Shown here in pieces: positions 6,954 through 14,799 of a DNA stretch of 23,036 nucleotides. The position numbers and the translations under genes are program-made. The DNA comes from a virus. The stretch's first letter is position 1; each line of letters starts with the position of its first letter. Where the stretch lies: the IMG/VR virus record IMGVR_UViG_3300035204_000459, positions 1 through 23,036 of that record, one strand, 5' to 3'. The notes under the pieces were generated by a model. That model was not told the DNA's origin and searched no databases. It saw only the letters and a program-made list of their open reading frames with translations.

Positions 6954-7762
6954 AAAATACCTTTACCCATTAAAATTTCTATAACAGTTCCGTTTGTAAA
7001 TTCTTCAGGTGTAAATTGTTGATAGGCTAAACTATTTAACCATGGTTCTGGGTCAGCATAAAAAGGTTCTTCTATATCTGCTAAATGTAAATTACCCATT
7101 GCCTTAGCAAAACTTTTTTCATCACAAAATACAGGTTTACCCATACACACTGCTTCAATGGCACTAATTGAACAACTTGTTACACACGCCCAAGCATCTT
7201 TTAAATCTTCAGAAAGTGGAACTGTTGCCTCACTTGGTCCTGATGTTCCTCTACCTCTGGGTTTTTCTCTAACCTTAATTGGCCTGTCTGTATATCTTTT
7301 AATTTCTTCTACTGTTTCTTGTATCCAGTTTGGCCTATCTAAATAATTGTGTATTCCTGTTGAACTAGGACAAACTAATATATGAGATCCTGTTAAGGTT
7401 GGTGCTTTTATTGTAATATTAAACTTGTCAAATCTATCAGACTTACAATCTTTTATAAAAGGAACGTGTATTCTACTTTTACAAATACGCCAATAATGGT
7501 TGTCTGGTTTTAAATTATTATTATCAAATCTTCCAAAATATGGTGTATCAGTAAACCAAAATTGCTGTTTACGTGCTTCTAATTTTTTAATTAGTTGTAA
7601 GTTATTATTAACAAATCCCCAAAACATTGAATTAGCTAAAGGCTCTGTCGCAACACTATTATCATTTACTATAACTTGTTCGGGCCAAGATTTTTCAACT
7701 CCATTAAAAACTTCCCACGCCTTACTATTTGGATTATTAAATGGTGCGTAAATTGTTAGCAT
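6950..7762 (-). CDS. GT-B-like glycan protein, paralogue A
   Basis: 270 residues. The C-terminal half has a strand VREKPRGRG, then DAWACVTSCSISAIEAVCMG with KPVFCDE, then ADIEEPFYADPEPW and SLAYQQFTPEEFTNG. The S/T-S-x-x-x-x-E-A...GKPV pattern is like that of KpsC/KpsS, CDP-glycerol-transferase and other GT-B capsule enzymes, where it forms the donor-site helix. Three other proteins in this window share the same ordered signature, so this is an in-genome paralogous family. It shares ATGA with the FkbM gene and overlaps the SGNH hydrolase by 26 bases. Likely a cytoplasmic glycan-building enzyme; donor and acceptor unknown. Confidence 0.7.
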   Translation of the reverse strand: MLTIYAPFNNPNSKAWEVFNGVEKSWPEQVIVNDNSVATEPLANSMFWGFVNNNLQLIKKLEARKQQFWFTDTPYFGRFDNNNLKPDNHYWRICKSRIHVPFIKDCKSDRFDKFNITIKAPTLTGSHILVCPSSTGIHNYLDRPNWIQETVEEIKRYTDRPIKVREKPRGRGTSGPSEATVPLSEDLKDAWACVTSCSISAIEAVCMGKPVFCDEKSFAKAMGNLHLADIEEPFYADPEPWLNSLAYQQFTPEEFTNGTVIEILMGKGIL

Positions 7763-8402
7763 CTATAAATTCTTTCAGTTTGTTTGCCCATTGTGTATGT
7801 CCTTCTATTGACGGGTGTGGATCTTTTGGACTTACAATCATGTTTTCTTTCATTACAAAATCATAATGACTGCTATTAAATTTAAAAAACCTTTTTTCGT
7901 CTATGCTTTCAACTATTTTATTAAAGTCAGAATTGTTCAAATTTACTGCATTAGGTAGAGCATTATACATTACATATGGAATTTTGTTTAATTTAAAATA
8001 GGTTTGTAAGTCAAAAACATGATCTAAAAAATTCATTGTAGCAGTATCATCAATATCCCATCCATGGTTTGAATTAATAAATCTAAGATGATCTGCAACT
8101 TTCCAAGTACGCCAAGTTAACTGCATATTAGGTATTCTTCCTTTTTTCCAACCATCGTTAGTAACATAATCATTTCTAAACTGACTAGACCAACCTATTA
8201 CTGCAAACGTGTCTGTTGCTCCGTTTTGTTCAAACCATAATTTTGTAGTAAAGCTGATCCGATCATTGCCTCTGCCTCCCATAGCTAGATTAAATAATTG
8301 TAAATTATATTGTTCAGCAAGTATTTTTGTTACAAATGTATTAACATCGTCTTTAGGACGAGGACCTAAAAAACTACAACCATTTGAAAACAATTTAGAC
8401 AT
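7737..8402 (-). CDS. SGNH/GDSL-family hydrolase
   Basis: 221 residues. Block I is SNGCSF with nucleophile Ser10. Block II is NLAMGGRGND (38-47), with the oxyanion glycine and the Asn. IGWSS (69-73) lies near block III. Block V is KDPHPSIEGH, giving D194 and H196 of the triad. There is no signal peptide, so it acts in the cytoplasm or is carried otherwise. Members remove acyl groups from sugars or lipids; an O-deacetylase or acetyl-transfer role in glycan tailoring fits the neighbours. It heads the minus-strand block and diverges from the GT61-like gene across 29 bases. Confidence 0.8.
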   Translation of the reverse strand: MSKLFSNGCSFLGPRPKDDVNTFVTKILAEQYNLQLFNLAMGGRGNDRISFTTKLWFEQNGATDTFAVIGWSSQFRNDYVTNDGWKKGRIPNMQLTWRTWKVADHLRFINSNHGWDIDDTATMNFLDHVFDLQTYFKLNKIPYVMYNALPNAVNLNNSDFNKIVESIDEKRFFKFNSSHYDFVMKENMIVSPKDPHPSIEGHTQWANKLKEFIDANNLRTI

Positions 8403-8431
8403 ACTGCTATTTTATAGTATAATTATTTAAA
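8394..8431. promoter_or_regulatory. Divergent promoter region with overlapping -10 elements
   Basis: Plus strand: TATAAT at 8418-8423 with a partial -35, TTTAGA, at 8394-8399 (18-base spacing); the start would fall near 8430, almost on the ATG at 8432. Minus strand: TATACT (8421 down to 8416) or TATAAA (8416 down to 8411) precedes the ATG at 8402, with no good -35. The two -10 elements overlap, so the two directions may compete. The plus-strand match is only moderate. Confidence 0.4.
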
Positions 8432-9526
8432 ATGCAAACAATGAAAAATATTACCAGCATAAAATACTTCTTAGATCGTTTTGAAACAGTGGATAATGAG
8501 TACTCTTTTGACGTGAAATATCACGAGAAGGCACCTAAAACACATTTTCATAGTTTGCCAACTTTTGTTGCTGAGTTTAGGAACTGTTCAGTTAATACTT
8601 TGCCTTGTTTAATTACTGAGGATAGACATCTTATAACTGAAAATGTTTGGCCTTTACTACACAAATACAAACATAAACCACAAAAAATTCATGGCTTATG
8701 GAACGAATGGACTGAACCTACTATCGAAATTAAAATCCCACCAATTAAAAAACAACTTGAAGGCGCAGGTAGATTTGTTTGGTTACCTATAGACAAAGAG
8801 AGTGCAAACAATCCATGGCATATATGGATTGACGTTATATCAAAATTTAGATTAATAGAAAAGAGAGGTGTATTAAATTTTTCAGAATTCATTTATATAT
8901 TAAGCAATCCGAGTGCTTACTTTGATAGAGTTGCCAAAGAAATGTTTCCAGATTTAAAATATTATGTAATGCCAGAAGGAGAAACTTGGCGTTTCCAACA
9001 TTTAATTGTTCCATCAATGAGCAATCATGATGATGGTGTAACAACACCATATCTTCCATTGTGGCTAAACCATTTTAAAGGACTGTTTGGCTTTAAAGGC
9101 TTAGAGCCACACAGAAAAATAATTGTATTAAGACCAGGTGCAAAAACAAGAAAACTAGTTAACTCTGATGAATTGATCCTAGCATTAAAAGGTTGGGAAA
9201 CAGTTGTATTAGAAAATATGACTATAAAAGAACAATTTAAAACTTTTGCAGAGGCAACTCACATACTAGCGGCTCACGGTGCAGGACTTGTAAACTTGCT
9301 TTGGTGCAGACCAGATACAAAAGTAATTGAAATACAAGATAGAAAAATGCTACATAAAAAAGTTTATCCTTTATTATCTCATCATTTAGGATTAAAACAC
9401 GAATTATACCTAGCAACAACAATACCAATTGGATATCAAAATAAAAAACCTAAAGGGGTCAAAAGAATCAATGACTTAATAAACTTTGAGGTTAATATAC
9501 CAGATTTGATTAGACTTTTGGATTGA
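8432..9526 (+). CDS. GT61-like (DUF563) glycosyltransferase
   Basis: 364 residues; an in-frame ATG at 8441 is an alternative start and would leave more leader after the predicted promoter. The diagnostic block is THILAAHGAGLVNLLWC (277-292) followed by KVIEI, typical of the GT61/DUF563 fold. A strand-loop RKIIVLRPGAKTRKL (228-242) precedes it, matching the basic phosphate-contacting loop of the family. GT61 enzymes include xylosyl- and GlcNAc-transferases of eukaryotes and capsule enzymes of bacteria. No signal peptide or membrane anchor is seen, suggesting a cytoplasmic enzyme. It begins the rightward part of the glycan island; the sugar specificity is unknown. Confidence 0.8.
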   Translation: MQTMKNITSIKYFLDRFETVDNEYSFDVKYHEKAPKTHFHSLPTFVAEFRNCSVNTLPCLITEDRHLITENVWPLLHKYKHKPQKIHGLWNEWTEPTIEIKIPPIKKQLEGAGRFVWLPIDKESANNPWHIWIDVISKFRLIEKRGVLNFSEFIYILSNPSAYFDRVAKEMFPDLKYYVMPEGETWRFQHLIVPSMSNHDDGVTTPYLPLWLNHFKGLFGFKGLEPHRKIIVLRPGAKTRKLVNSDELILALKGWETVVLENMTIKEQFKTFAEATHILAAHGAGLVNLLWCRPDTKVIEIQDRKMLHKKVYPLLSHHLGLKHELYLATTIPIGYQNKKPKGVKRINDLINFEVNIPDLIRLLD

Positions 9527-9545
9527 TATAGTTTAAAATTATAAT

Positions 9546-10361
9546 ATGATTTATTGTGTAAAAACTGAAAGACATAACACAGAAAAGTACATTGAAAATA
9601 TAGCTAGAGGTTTACCAAACTCTAAACTTGTATCATATAAAGAAACAATTAATTCAACCGATGCTAAAAAAGTTGCGTTTATGGGGTTTTTGCGAGGAAG
9701 TAATTTAGTATATAGATGGGCCGAAACAAAAGGAATAGACTTCTATTATCTTGATAGGCCTTATTGGGGAGAAAGTAGAGGTACACCTTACTGGATGAGA
9801 TGTACTAAAAATCAACACGTTAAAACAATCGTTGATAACAAACCCGATGATAGATTTAAACAAACATTTAAAAATAAAATACTTCCTTATCATAAAAACG
9901 GAAAATATATTTTAGTCGTTCCACCTAGTCATTCAATTGCATTAATGTTTAATAGTGGTTCATGGTTAGAAGATACACTAAAAATATTGAAGGAGAATAC
10001 AGATAGAGAAATAGTTATTAGAGAAAAACCTTATAATCCTAAATCATTTTTTGATAGTGAAGGAAAGTTAATGCCTGGACCAAGTGCAAATAAACAACCA
10101 CAAAAACCATTTGAATGGGATCAAGTTCATGCAGTTGTAACATTTAATAGTTCAATTACAATTAAAGCATTAACAAACGGTGTACCTTGCTTTGCTAATT
10201 TTGAAAACCCTTGTTTGCCTATATGTGAGCAAGACTTTAGTAAAATAGAAACACCTATATACGAAGATCCTAGACCAGTGTTTCATTCACTTGCTTATGG
10301 TCAATTTACACAAGAAGAATTTAGAAGCGGGTACGCTATGGAGATATTAGATGGACGTTGA
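9546..10361 (+). CDS. GT-B-like glycan protein, paralogue B
   Basis: 271 residues, nearly the same length as paralogue A and collinear with it: a DRPYWGESRGTPYWMRCTKN segment matches TDTPYFGRF...YWRICKS there. The C-terminal half gives IVIREKPYNP, then HAVVTFNSSITIKALTNG with VPCFANF, SKIETPIYEDPRP and SLAYGQFTQEEFRSG. It is a putative GT-B-type capsule or LPS glycosyltransferase. Only 19 bases separate it from the GT61-like gene, and it overlaps the next paralogue by 11 bases, so the pair looks like a tandem duplication that has since diverged. A TATAAT directly before the ATG is too close to serve this gene as a promoter. Confidence 0.7.
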   Translation: MIYCVKTERHNTEKYIENIARGLPNSKLVSYKETINSTDAKKVAFMGFLRGSNLVYRWAETKGIDFYYLDRPYWGESRGTPYWMRCTKNQHVKTIVDNKPDDRFKQTFKNKILPYHKNGKYILVVPPSHSIALMFNSGSWLEDTLKILKENTDREIVIREKPYNPKSFFDSEGKLMPGPSANKQPQKPFEWDQVHAVVTFNSSITIKALTNGVPCFANFENPCLPICEQDFSKIETPIYEDPRPVFHSLAYGQFTQEEFRSGYAMEILDGR

Positions 10362-11355
10362 GATATTTAGACGTACAGTAAAAGATCGTAGACGTGGCGC
10401 TAGTTGGGATCTTTTAAAATATATGGCAGAAGGAATTAAAGCTGTTGGAGATAATCCTATTATGGTTAATGAAAATAAAACAGGTTCATGGACTGAAAAC
10501 GAAATGGAGCCTACTGCTAAAATAGGTTGTATGTTTGGCTACGGTGGTTCAAAACAAATGCATCATACTAAAGGTAGACGAAGGGATTTAGTTGAACGTG
10601 CAAAGAAAAAAGGCATTTACATTATTACATTTGATGGGGGCATACTATCAAGTTTTGGCAATACAATAACTGATCCTAATCACCATTGGCGTGTAGCATT
10701 ATATTCTCCTATGAACAACGGAAACTTTTTAAGTGATAATAGTCCACCAGATAGGTGGGAAAAAATGAGAGCATTGTGGAAAATAAAATACGAACCGTGG
10801 CGGAAATCCAATCCAGAAGATCCAATATTATTTGTACTACAACCGAAAGATAATTGGAGTATGAACGAATTAGATCCTATTGATTGGTTTAATGATGTAT
10901 ATAAAAAACTAAGACCATTAACAAAAAGAAAATTTTTAATACGTCCACACCCAAATCACATGGCCGCAATGGAAAATAGAAAAAACGAATTTCCTAAAGA
11001 TTGTGAACTTATAATAGGACAAAAATTCTTTAGTGGCGACGAGAAAAAGCATTATAGATTCAACTTCCAAGACGCATTAAATAATTGTCATGCTGTTATT
11101 ACTCACAACTCTACTGCTTCCATTGATTCCTGCATCCGTGGCATCCCTACCTTTGTTACATCAGATCTTGCTATTTGTTGGCCTGTTGGGAACACTGTTT
11201 TAGAAGATATAGAAAATCCAAAATACCCTAACAGAACACAATGGGTTTATGATTTAGGTTATAAACAATGGACAGAAAAAGAAATTAAAGATGGCACAGT
11301 GTTTAAACGTTTTAAAAATAAATTATTTCCATTATATAAGGCAAACAATGAATGA
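10351..11355 (+). CDS. GT-B-like glycan protein, paralogue C
   Basis: 334 residues, the longest of the four paralogues. An early GCMFGYGGSKQMHHTKGRR segment and ITDPNHHWRVALYS align with the equivalent block of paralogues A and B. The C-terminal half shows FLIRPHPNHMA, HAVITHNSTASIDSCIRG, IPTFVTS, EDIENPKYPNRTQWVYDLGY and KQWTEKEIKDG. The RPHP plus HNSTASI pattern is very like KpsC/KpsS-type Kdo transferases and other GT-B capsule enzymes. It probably adds a sugar in a polymer or core pathway. It overlaps both neighbours, giving a coupled block with the sulfotransferase. A stretch near 11100-11160 looks less A-rich than its surroundings. Confidence 0.7.
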   Translation: MDVEIFRRTVKDRRRGASWDLLKYMAEGIKAVGDNPIMVNENKTGSWTENEMEPTAKIGCMFGYGGSKQMHHTKGRRRDLVERAKKKGIYIITFDGGILSSFGNTITDPNHHWRVALYSPMNNGNFLSDNSPPDRWEKMRALWKIKYEPWRKSNPEDPILFVLQPKDNWSMNELDPIDWFNDVYKKLRPLTKRKFLIRPHPNHMAAMENRKNEFPKDCELIIGQKFFSGDEKKHYRFNFQDALNNCHAVITHNSTASIDSCIRGIPTFVTSDLAICWPVGNTVLEDIENPKYPNRTQWVYDLGYKQWTEKEIKDGTVFKRFKNKLFPLYKANNE

Positions 11356-12223
11356 AAAGCATATACAACCATTAGGTAAAAGAATATCGAATCCTGAGAA
11401 ATATCCGCGGAGAATCAGGATTCTAAAATATCAGTATAACGATTGTCCATACTTAATATCAAGTTTTCCTCGTTGTGGACGTACTTGGGTGAAATATTTT
11501 TTAGGTTATTATATTGCAAAAAAATACAAAGTTAAATTTACACAACGATTAGAAGTAGATAGATTTAGTTTTTTTGCCAAAAACTCTTACAAGCCGTGTA
11601 ATATACCTCTAATATTATTTAGACACGATTATCTAAGTGTTGTAGGAAATATTCCATGGGAGGAATATTTTAATATAGTGAAAAAAAATAAACTTTTATT
11701 TGAAGAAGATATGGAACAACAAAAAATAATATATTTGTTTAGAGATCCAATAGATGTATTGTTTAGTTATTGGCCATACTTACAAGATATTCCTTATAAA
11801 AATTTTGAATGCCCAAAGCATGAAAATATTATAAGTTTTGCTGGAGAAAAATATTGGGGCATGGACGGCATTATTAATTTTATGAATTTACAATTAGATC
11901 ATCATGACAAACACAAAAAGAAAAAACTAATTATAAAATATGAAACCCTTAAACAAGGGGACAAGGAATGGAAAAAAATAATAAACTTTATATTTGGGGA
12001 GTTTAATGAAGAAGCATTTGAATATGCTAAAGAACAAACTACTTGGAATAAACTGCGACAAGAAAATAATATCAATGTACCCGAAAAATTAACTTTTTTT
12101 AGAAAAGGTGGATCAAATTATATAACTGAATTACCAAAGGATCAACAAAAAATATTATTAAATTGGCCAGGATTAGCAAAATTAAATGCAAGAATAAAAA
12201 AAAATTATGACTTATATTGTTAA
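11348..12223 (+). CDS. PAPS-dependent sulfotransferase
   Basis: 291 residues from the ATG at 11348; a start 57 bases earlier would lie in the paralogue C gene. YLISSFPRCGRTWVKYFLG contains the 5'-phosphosulfate loop (39-47, family form S-Y/F-P-K-S-G-T-T-W). IIYLFRDPIDVLFSYW (127-142) is the 3'-phosphate-binding block with R132 and S140. Both are in the order and spacing of the Sulfotransfer_1 family. It would move sulfate from PAPS to a hydroxyl or amine, most likely on a glycan, given the transferases around it. PAPS would have to come from the host. No signal peptide is seen, so action is cytoplasmic. It overlaps the upstream gene by eight bases. Confidence 0.85.
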   Translation: MNEKHIQPLGKRISNPEKYPRRIRILKYQYNDCPYLISSFPRCGRTWVKYFLGYYIAKKYKVKFTQRLEVDRFSFFAKNSYKPCNIPLILFRHDYLSVVGNIPWEEYFNIVKKNKLLFEEDMEQQKIIYLFRDPIDVLFSYWPYLQDIPYKNFECPKHENIISFAGEKYWGMDGIINFMNLQLDHHDKHKKKKLIIKYETLKQGDKEWKKIINFIFGEFNEEAFEYAKEQTTWNKLRQENNINVPEKLTFFRKGGSNYITELPKDQQKILLNWPGLAKLNARIKKNYDLYC

Positions 12224-12293
12224 TGACAAGTGTATCAAATTTAATGAAACAGCTACAAGGACAGGATTAATATGTGTGGAATATATGGAATAA
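12207..12293 (+). pseudogene. Possible 28-codon ferredoxin-like remnant
   Basis: An ATG ORF spanning the sulfotransferase/asnB junction begins MTYIVNDKCIK, close to the start of bacterial 7Fe ferredoxins (typically MTYVV-x-x-x-CIKCK). It then loses the cysteine pattern (FNETATRTG) and stops. If real, it is a decayed fragment of such a gene; a chance match is quite possible because it overlaps coding sequence at both ends. No dedicated RBS is seen. Confidence 0.2.
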
Positions 12294-13936
12294 CAGCAAG
12301 AAATCCTGAATTTATAAATCAATATATTAACAAGTGTAAACATAGAGGACCCGATGGGCAAAGTGTTTGGCACGACGATACTGTTACATTAGGACATAAT
12401 CTTTTAAGTATTATGGCTGATCCAAGTGTATCTAAACAACCATGGCGTACACCTAGAGGCAATATATTAACTTACAACGGTGAAATATTCAACTACTACG
12501 AACTTAAAGAAAAATATAAAAACTTTAAAGACACAACAGGTTGCGATACAGAACTATTAGCATGGGGTTTAGATACGTATGGATTAAAATTTATAGACGA
12601 GATAGATTCTATGCATGGCTTTGCATACTATGACATGACAAAAAAAGAAATTATATTAAGCAGAGACCATGCAGGTATAAAACCTGTGTACTATGCAGAA
12701 ACAAAAGAAGGCCTAGTGTTTGGTTCTGAAATAAAAGGTATGTTAGATAAAGTCCCTAATTCACGTTCCATGGATAATTTAGCAATGAGTTGTTTGGCAC
12801 ATACAGGTATTAATGCTACACGTAATACTGTGTTTAGTGGAATTAAAAAATTATTAGCAGGTGAGACAATAATTTATGACATATCAAATAAAAAAATAAA
12901 ATCACGTAAAAGAATTTTTATAAAACCAATTAGTAATATAGGTTTTGATCCTGCAGGATTTAGAAGTATGGCACGTAAAACAGTAAAAATGTGTAGTATT
13001 GGAAGAAGAAAAATTGGAGTATTTTTAAGTGGTGGGTTGGATTCAAGTTTAATTGCATACGAACTTAAAAATATAATGGGAGAAGCAAACACTTTTACTA
13101 ACCAGATGAACCCAAATATAATTAGTGGTGGTGAAAACTATAACGAAGATGCCATCTGTGCTCAAGTATTAGCTGATCAAGAAAACTTTAATCATAAAGA
13201 AGTAATAATTACACCTAAAATAATAGAAGACTACTGGGATGATTCAATTTATTTTATGGAACAACCTGCATATAATCCAAGTCTTGCCATGTATTGTTAT
13301 ACTAATAAAGTATTACATGACAATAGTATAGTAGTAACAATGGCTGGTGATATGGGTGATGAAATACTAGGTGGGTATCCAAAATATTGGAAAATGAAAA
13401 AACTTAAATTTAAAAGCTGGGCCGCTATTGTTGATCATTGGACTCGCAGAATAAAACGTCCAATAACACATATTAGGGCAGGTGTTAGTGGATTGAAGCC
13501 ATGGTTGCTTGTGGATACGAATAATGTGCGTGAGGAACTACTCAACTGTTATCCAGACGATTTATGGAACCCCGAAGATCCTGTAGCTTCATATATGGCA
13601 TTAGATTGTGTTACTCAAGTACCAGAAGAATTTTTTAATCGAAACGACAAATATGGTATGGCATATGGTATGGAAGGACGCTTTCCATTAGCAACTAAAA
13701 TGTTTATGCAATATTGTATGAACATACATAGTCTTTTTAAAATCGGATCAGCAAAAGGAGATACAAAAATGTTATCAAAAATTGCTTATAAAGAATGGTT
13801 ACCTAGAAAAATTATTAGAAAACAGAAAACTGGCTGGACTGTGCCATTACGAGAATGGTGGAATAAAAATAGCAAAGCAGATATACCAGCACTGATAGTA
13901 AAAGATTGGATTAAAACTTATAAAATAAAAACATGA
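12272..13936 (+). CDS. asnB: Glutamine-hydrolysing asparagine synthetase (AsnB family)
   Basis: 554 residues, the normal length for AsnB. The N-terminal glutaminase starts MCGIYG (Cys2 is the nucleophile after Met removal), with HRGPDG, YNGEIFNY and TGCDTE. The C-terminal synthetase has the ATP pyrophosphatase loop VFLSGGLDSS and the conserved AGDMGDEILGGYP. AGGACAGGA about seven bases upstream provides the RBS. The enzyme makes asparagine from aspartate, glutamine and ATP. In glycan clusters, close relatives amidate uronic acids or other carboxylates (as with WbpS-like enzymes), so here it may tailor a sugar rather than feed the amino-acid pool. It is followed by a transferase through ATGA. 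Confidence 0.88.
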   Translation: MCGIYGITARNPEFINQYINKCKHRGPDGQSVWHDDTVTLGHNLLSIMADPSVSKQPWRTPRGNILTYNGEIFNYYELKEKYKNFKDTTGCDTELLAWGLDTYGLKFIDEIDSMHGFAYYDMTKKEIILSRDHAGIKPVYYAETKEGLVFGSEIKGMLDKVPNSRSMDNLAMSCLAHTGINATRNTVFSGIKKLLAGETIIYDISNKKIKSRKRIFIKPISNIGFDPAGFRSMARKTVKMCSIGRRKIGVFLSGGLDSSLIAYELKNIMGEANTFTNQMNPNIISGGENYNEDAICAQVLADQENFNHKEVIITPKIIEDYWDDSIYFMEQPAYNPSLAMYCYTNKVLHDNSIVVTMAGDMGDEILGGYPKYWKMKKLKFKSWAAIVDHWTRRIKRPITHIRAGVSGLKPWLLVDTNNVREELLNCYPDDLWNPEDPVASYMALDCVTQVPEEFFNRNDKYGMAYGMEGRFPLATKMFMQYCMNIHSLFKIGSAKGDTKMLSKIAYKEWLPRKIIRKQKTGWTVPLREWWNKNSKADIPALIVKDWIKTYKIKT

Positions 13937-14799
13937 AATATAAAGTCATAACGACATTTAGGCCTAGCGATTGGGACAAATATGCAAAACGTATGGTACA
14001 ATCTGTACTTGACAAATGGCCTAATGCTGATATAACTGTTTACTATCAAGATCAAAAACCTGATTTTAATCAAAACGTTACTTGGGTTGACATAGACAAC
14101 GCCAATCCAAAACTACACGAATTTAGAGAAAAATATGAAAATGATCCTGTTGCTGTAGGTAAACTAAACGAAATACCCGGGGGTGTAAGGCGTTCTCCAC
14201 GTTTAGCAACAGAAGGTGGACTTGATGCAAAAAAAGAATCTTACTTGTGGAATGCAGTTAAATTTAGTTACAAAGTATCTTGTGTTACACACGCAGTAAA
14301 AACATATAAAGATTATGATTATGTAATTTGGATTGACGATGATACCTATACATTTAAAAATGTGCCAATGCAATTTATAGAAAGTATATGTCCTAATAAT
14401 ACATTAGTTACGTACCTTGGTCGAGAACGTAGTATAAAAGATGGCAAATATCCTGAGTGCGGCCTTGTTTGTTATAATATTAAACATCCACTTGTACAAA
14501 ACTTTGTTACAGATTGGGAAAAACTTTATACATCAGCGAACATATTTGACTTACTTGAATGGCATGACTCATATGTGTTCTGGCACATGACTAAAGAGTA
14601 CAGACAAAAGCACAATGTAAAAGTAAACGATATAGGTTATGCTAAAGGTGTTATGGGACATCACGTATTTGTAAACAGTGAGCTTGGACTTTATATTGAT
14701 CATTTTAAAGGAGATAGAAAAGATGCTAAAAGTTCACGTGCAGAGGACATTGGAAAAAGTTCTAGCATAGCAAAAGTTGATTATTGGAAAAACAAATGA
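13933..14799 (+). CDS. GT-A-like glycosyltransferase (DDD motif)
   Basis: 288 residues, translationally coupled to asnB (ATGA). It begins MKYKVITTFRPSDWDKYAKRM, a nucleotide-sugar-binding first strand. YDYVIWIDDDTYTFKNVP has three aspartates (135-137) in the DxD position, and a Cys-containing CGLVCYNIKHPLV follows where GT-A acceptor loops lie. The C-terminus carries HHVFVNSELGLYIDHFKGDR, with a His that could complete metal binding. It is probably a cytoplasmic hexosyl- or related transferase of the island. It is not obviously paralogous to the GT at 5003-5836 beyond the general fold. The substrate is unknown. Confidence 0.65.
   Translation: MKYKVITTFRPSDWDKYAKRMVQSVLDKWPNADITVYYQDQKPDFNQNVTWVDIDNANPKLHEFREKYENDPVAVGKLNEIPGGVRRSPRLATEGGLDAKKESYLWNAVKFSYKVSCVTHAVKTYKDYDYVIWIDDDTYTFKNVPMQFIESICPNNTLVTYLGRERSIKDGKYPECGLVCYNIKHPLVQNFVTDWEKLYTSANIFDLLEWHDSYVFWHMTKEYRQKHNVKVNDIGYAKGVMGHHVFVNSELGLYIDHFKGDRKDAKSSRAEDIGKSSSIAKVDYWKNK

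Noticed and set aside
9523-9545. TATAAT (9540-9545) with TTGATA (9523-9528) just before the ATG of paralogue B
   Set aside because: The spacing is only 11 bases, and transcription would start inside the gene with no later usable start codon, so it cannot serve this gene; likely AT-rich chance.
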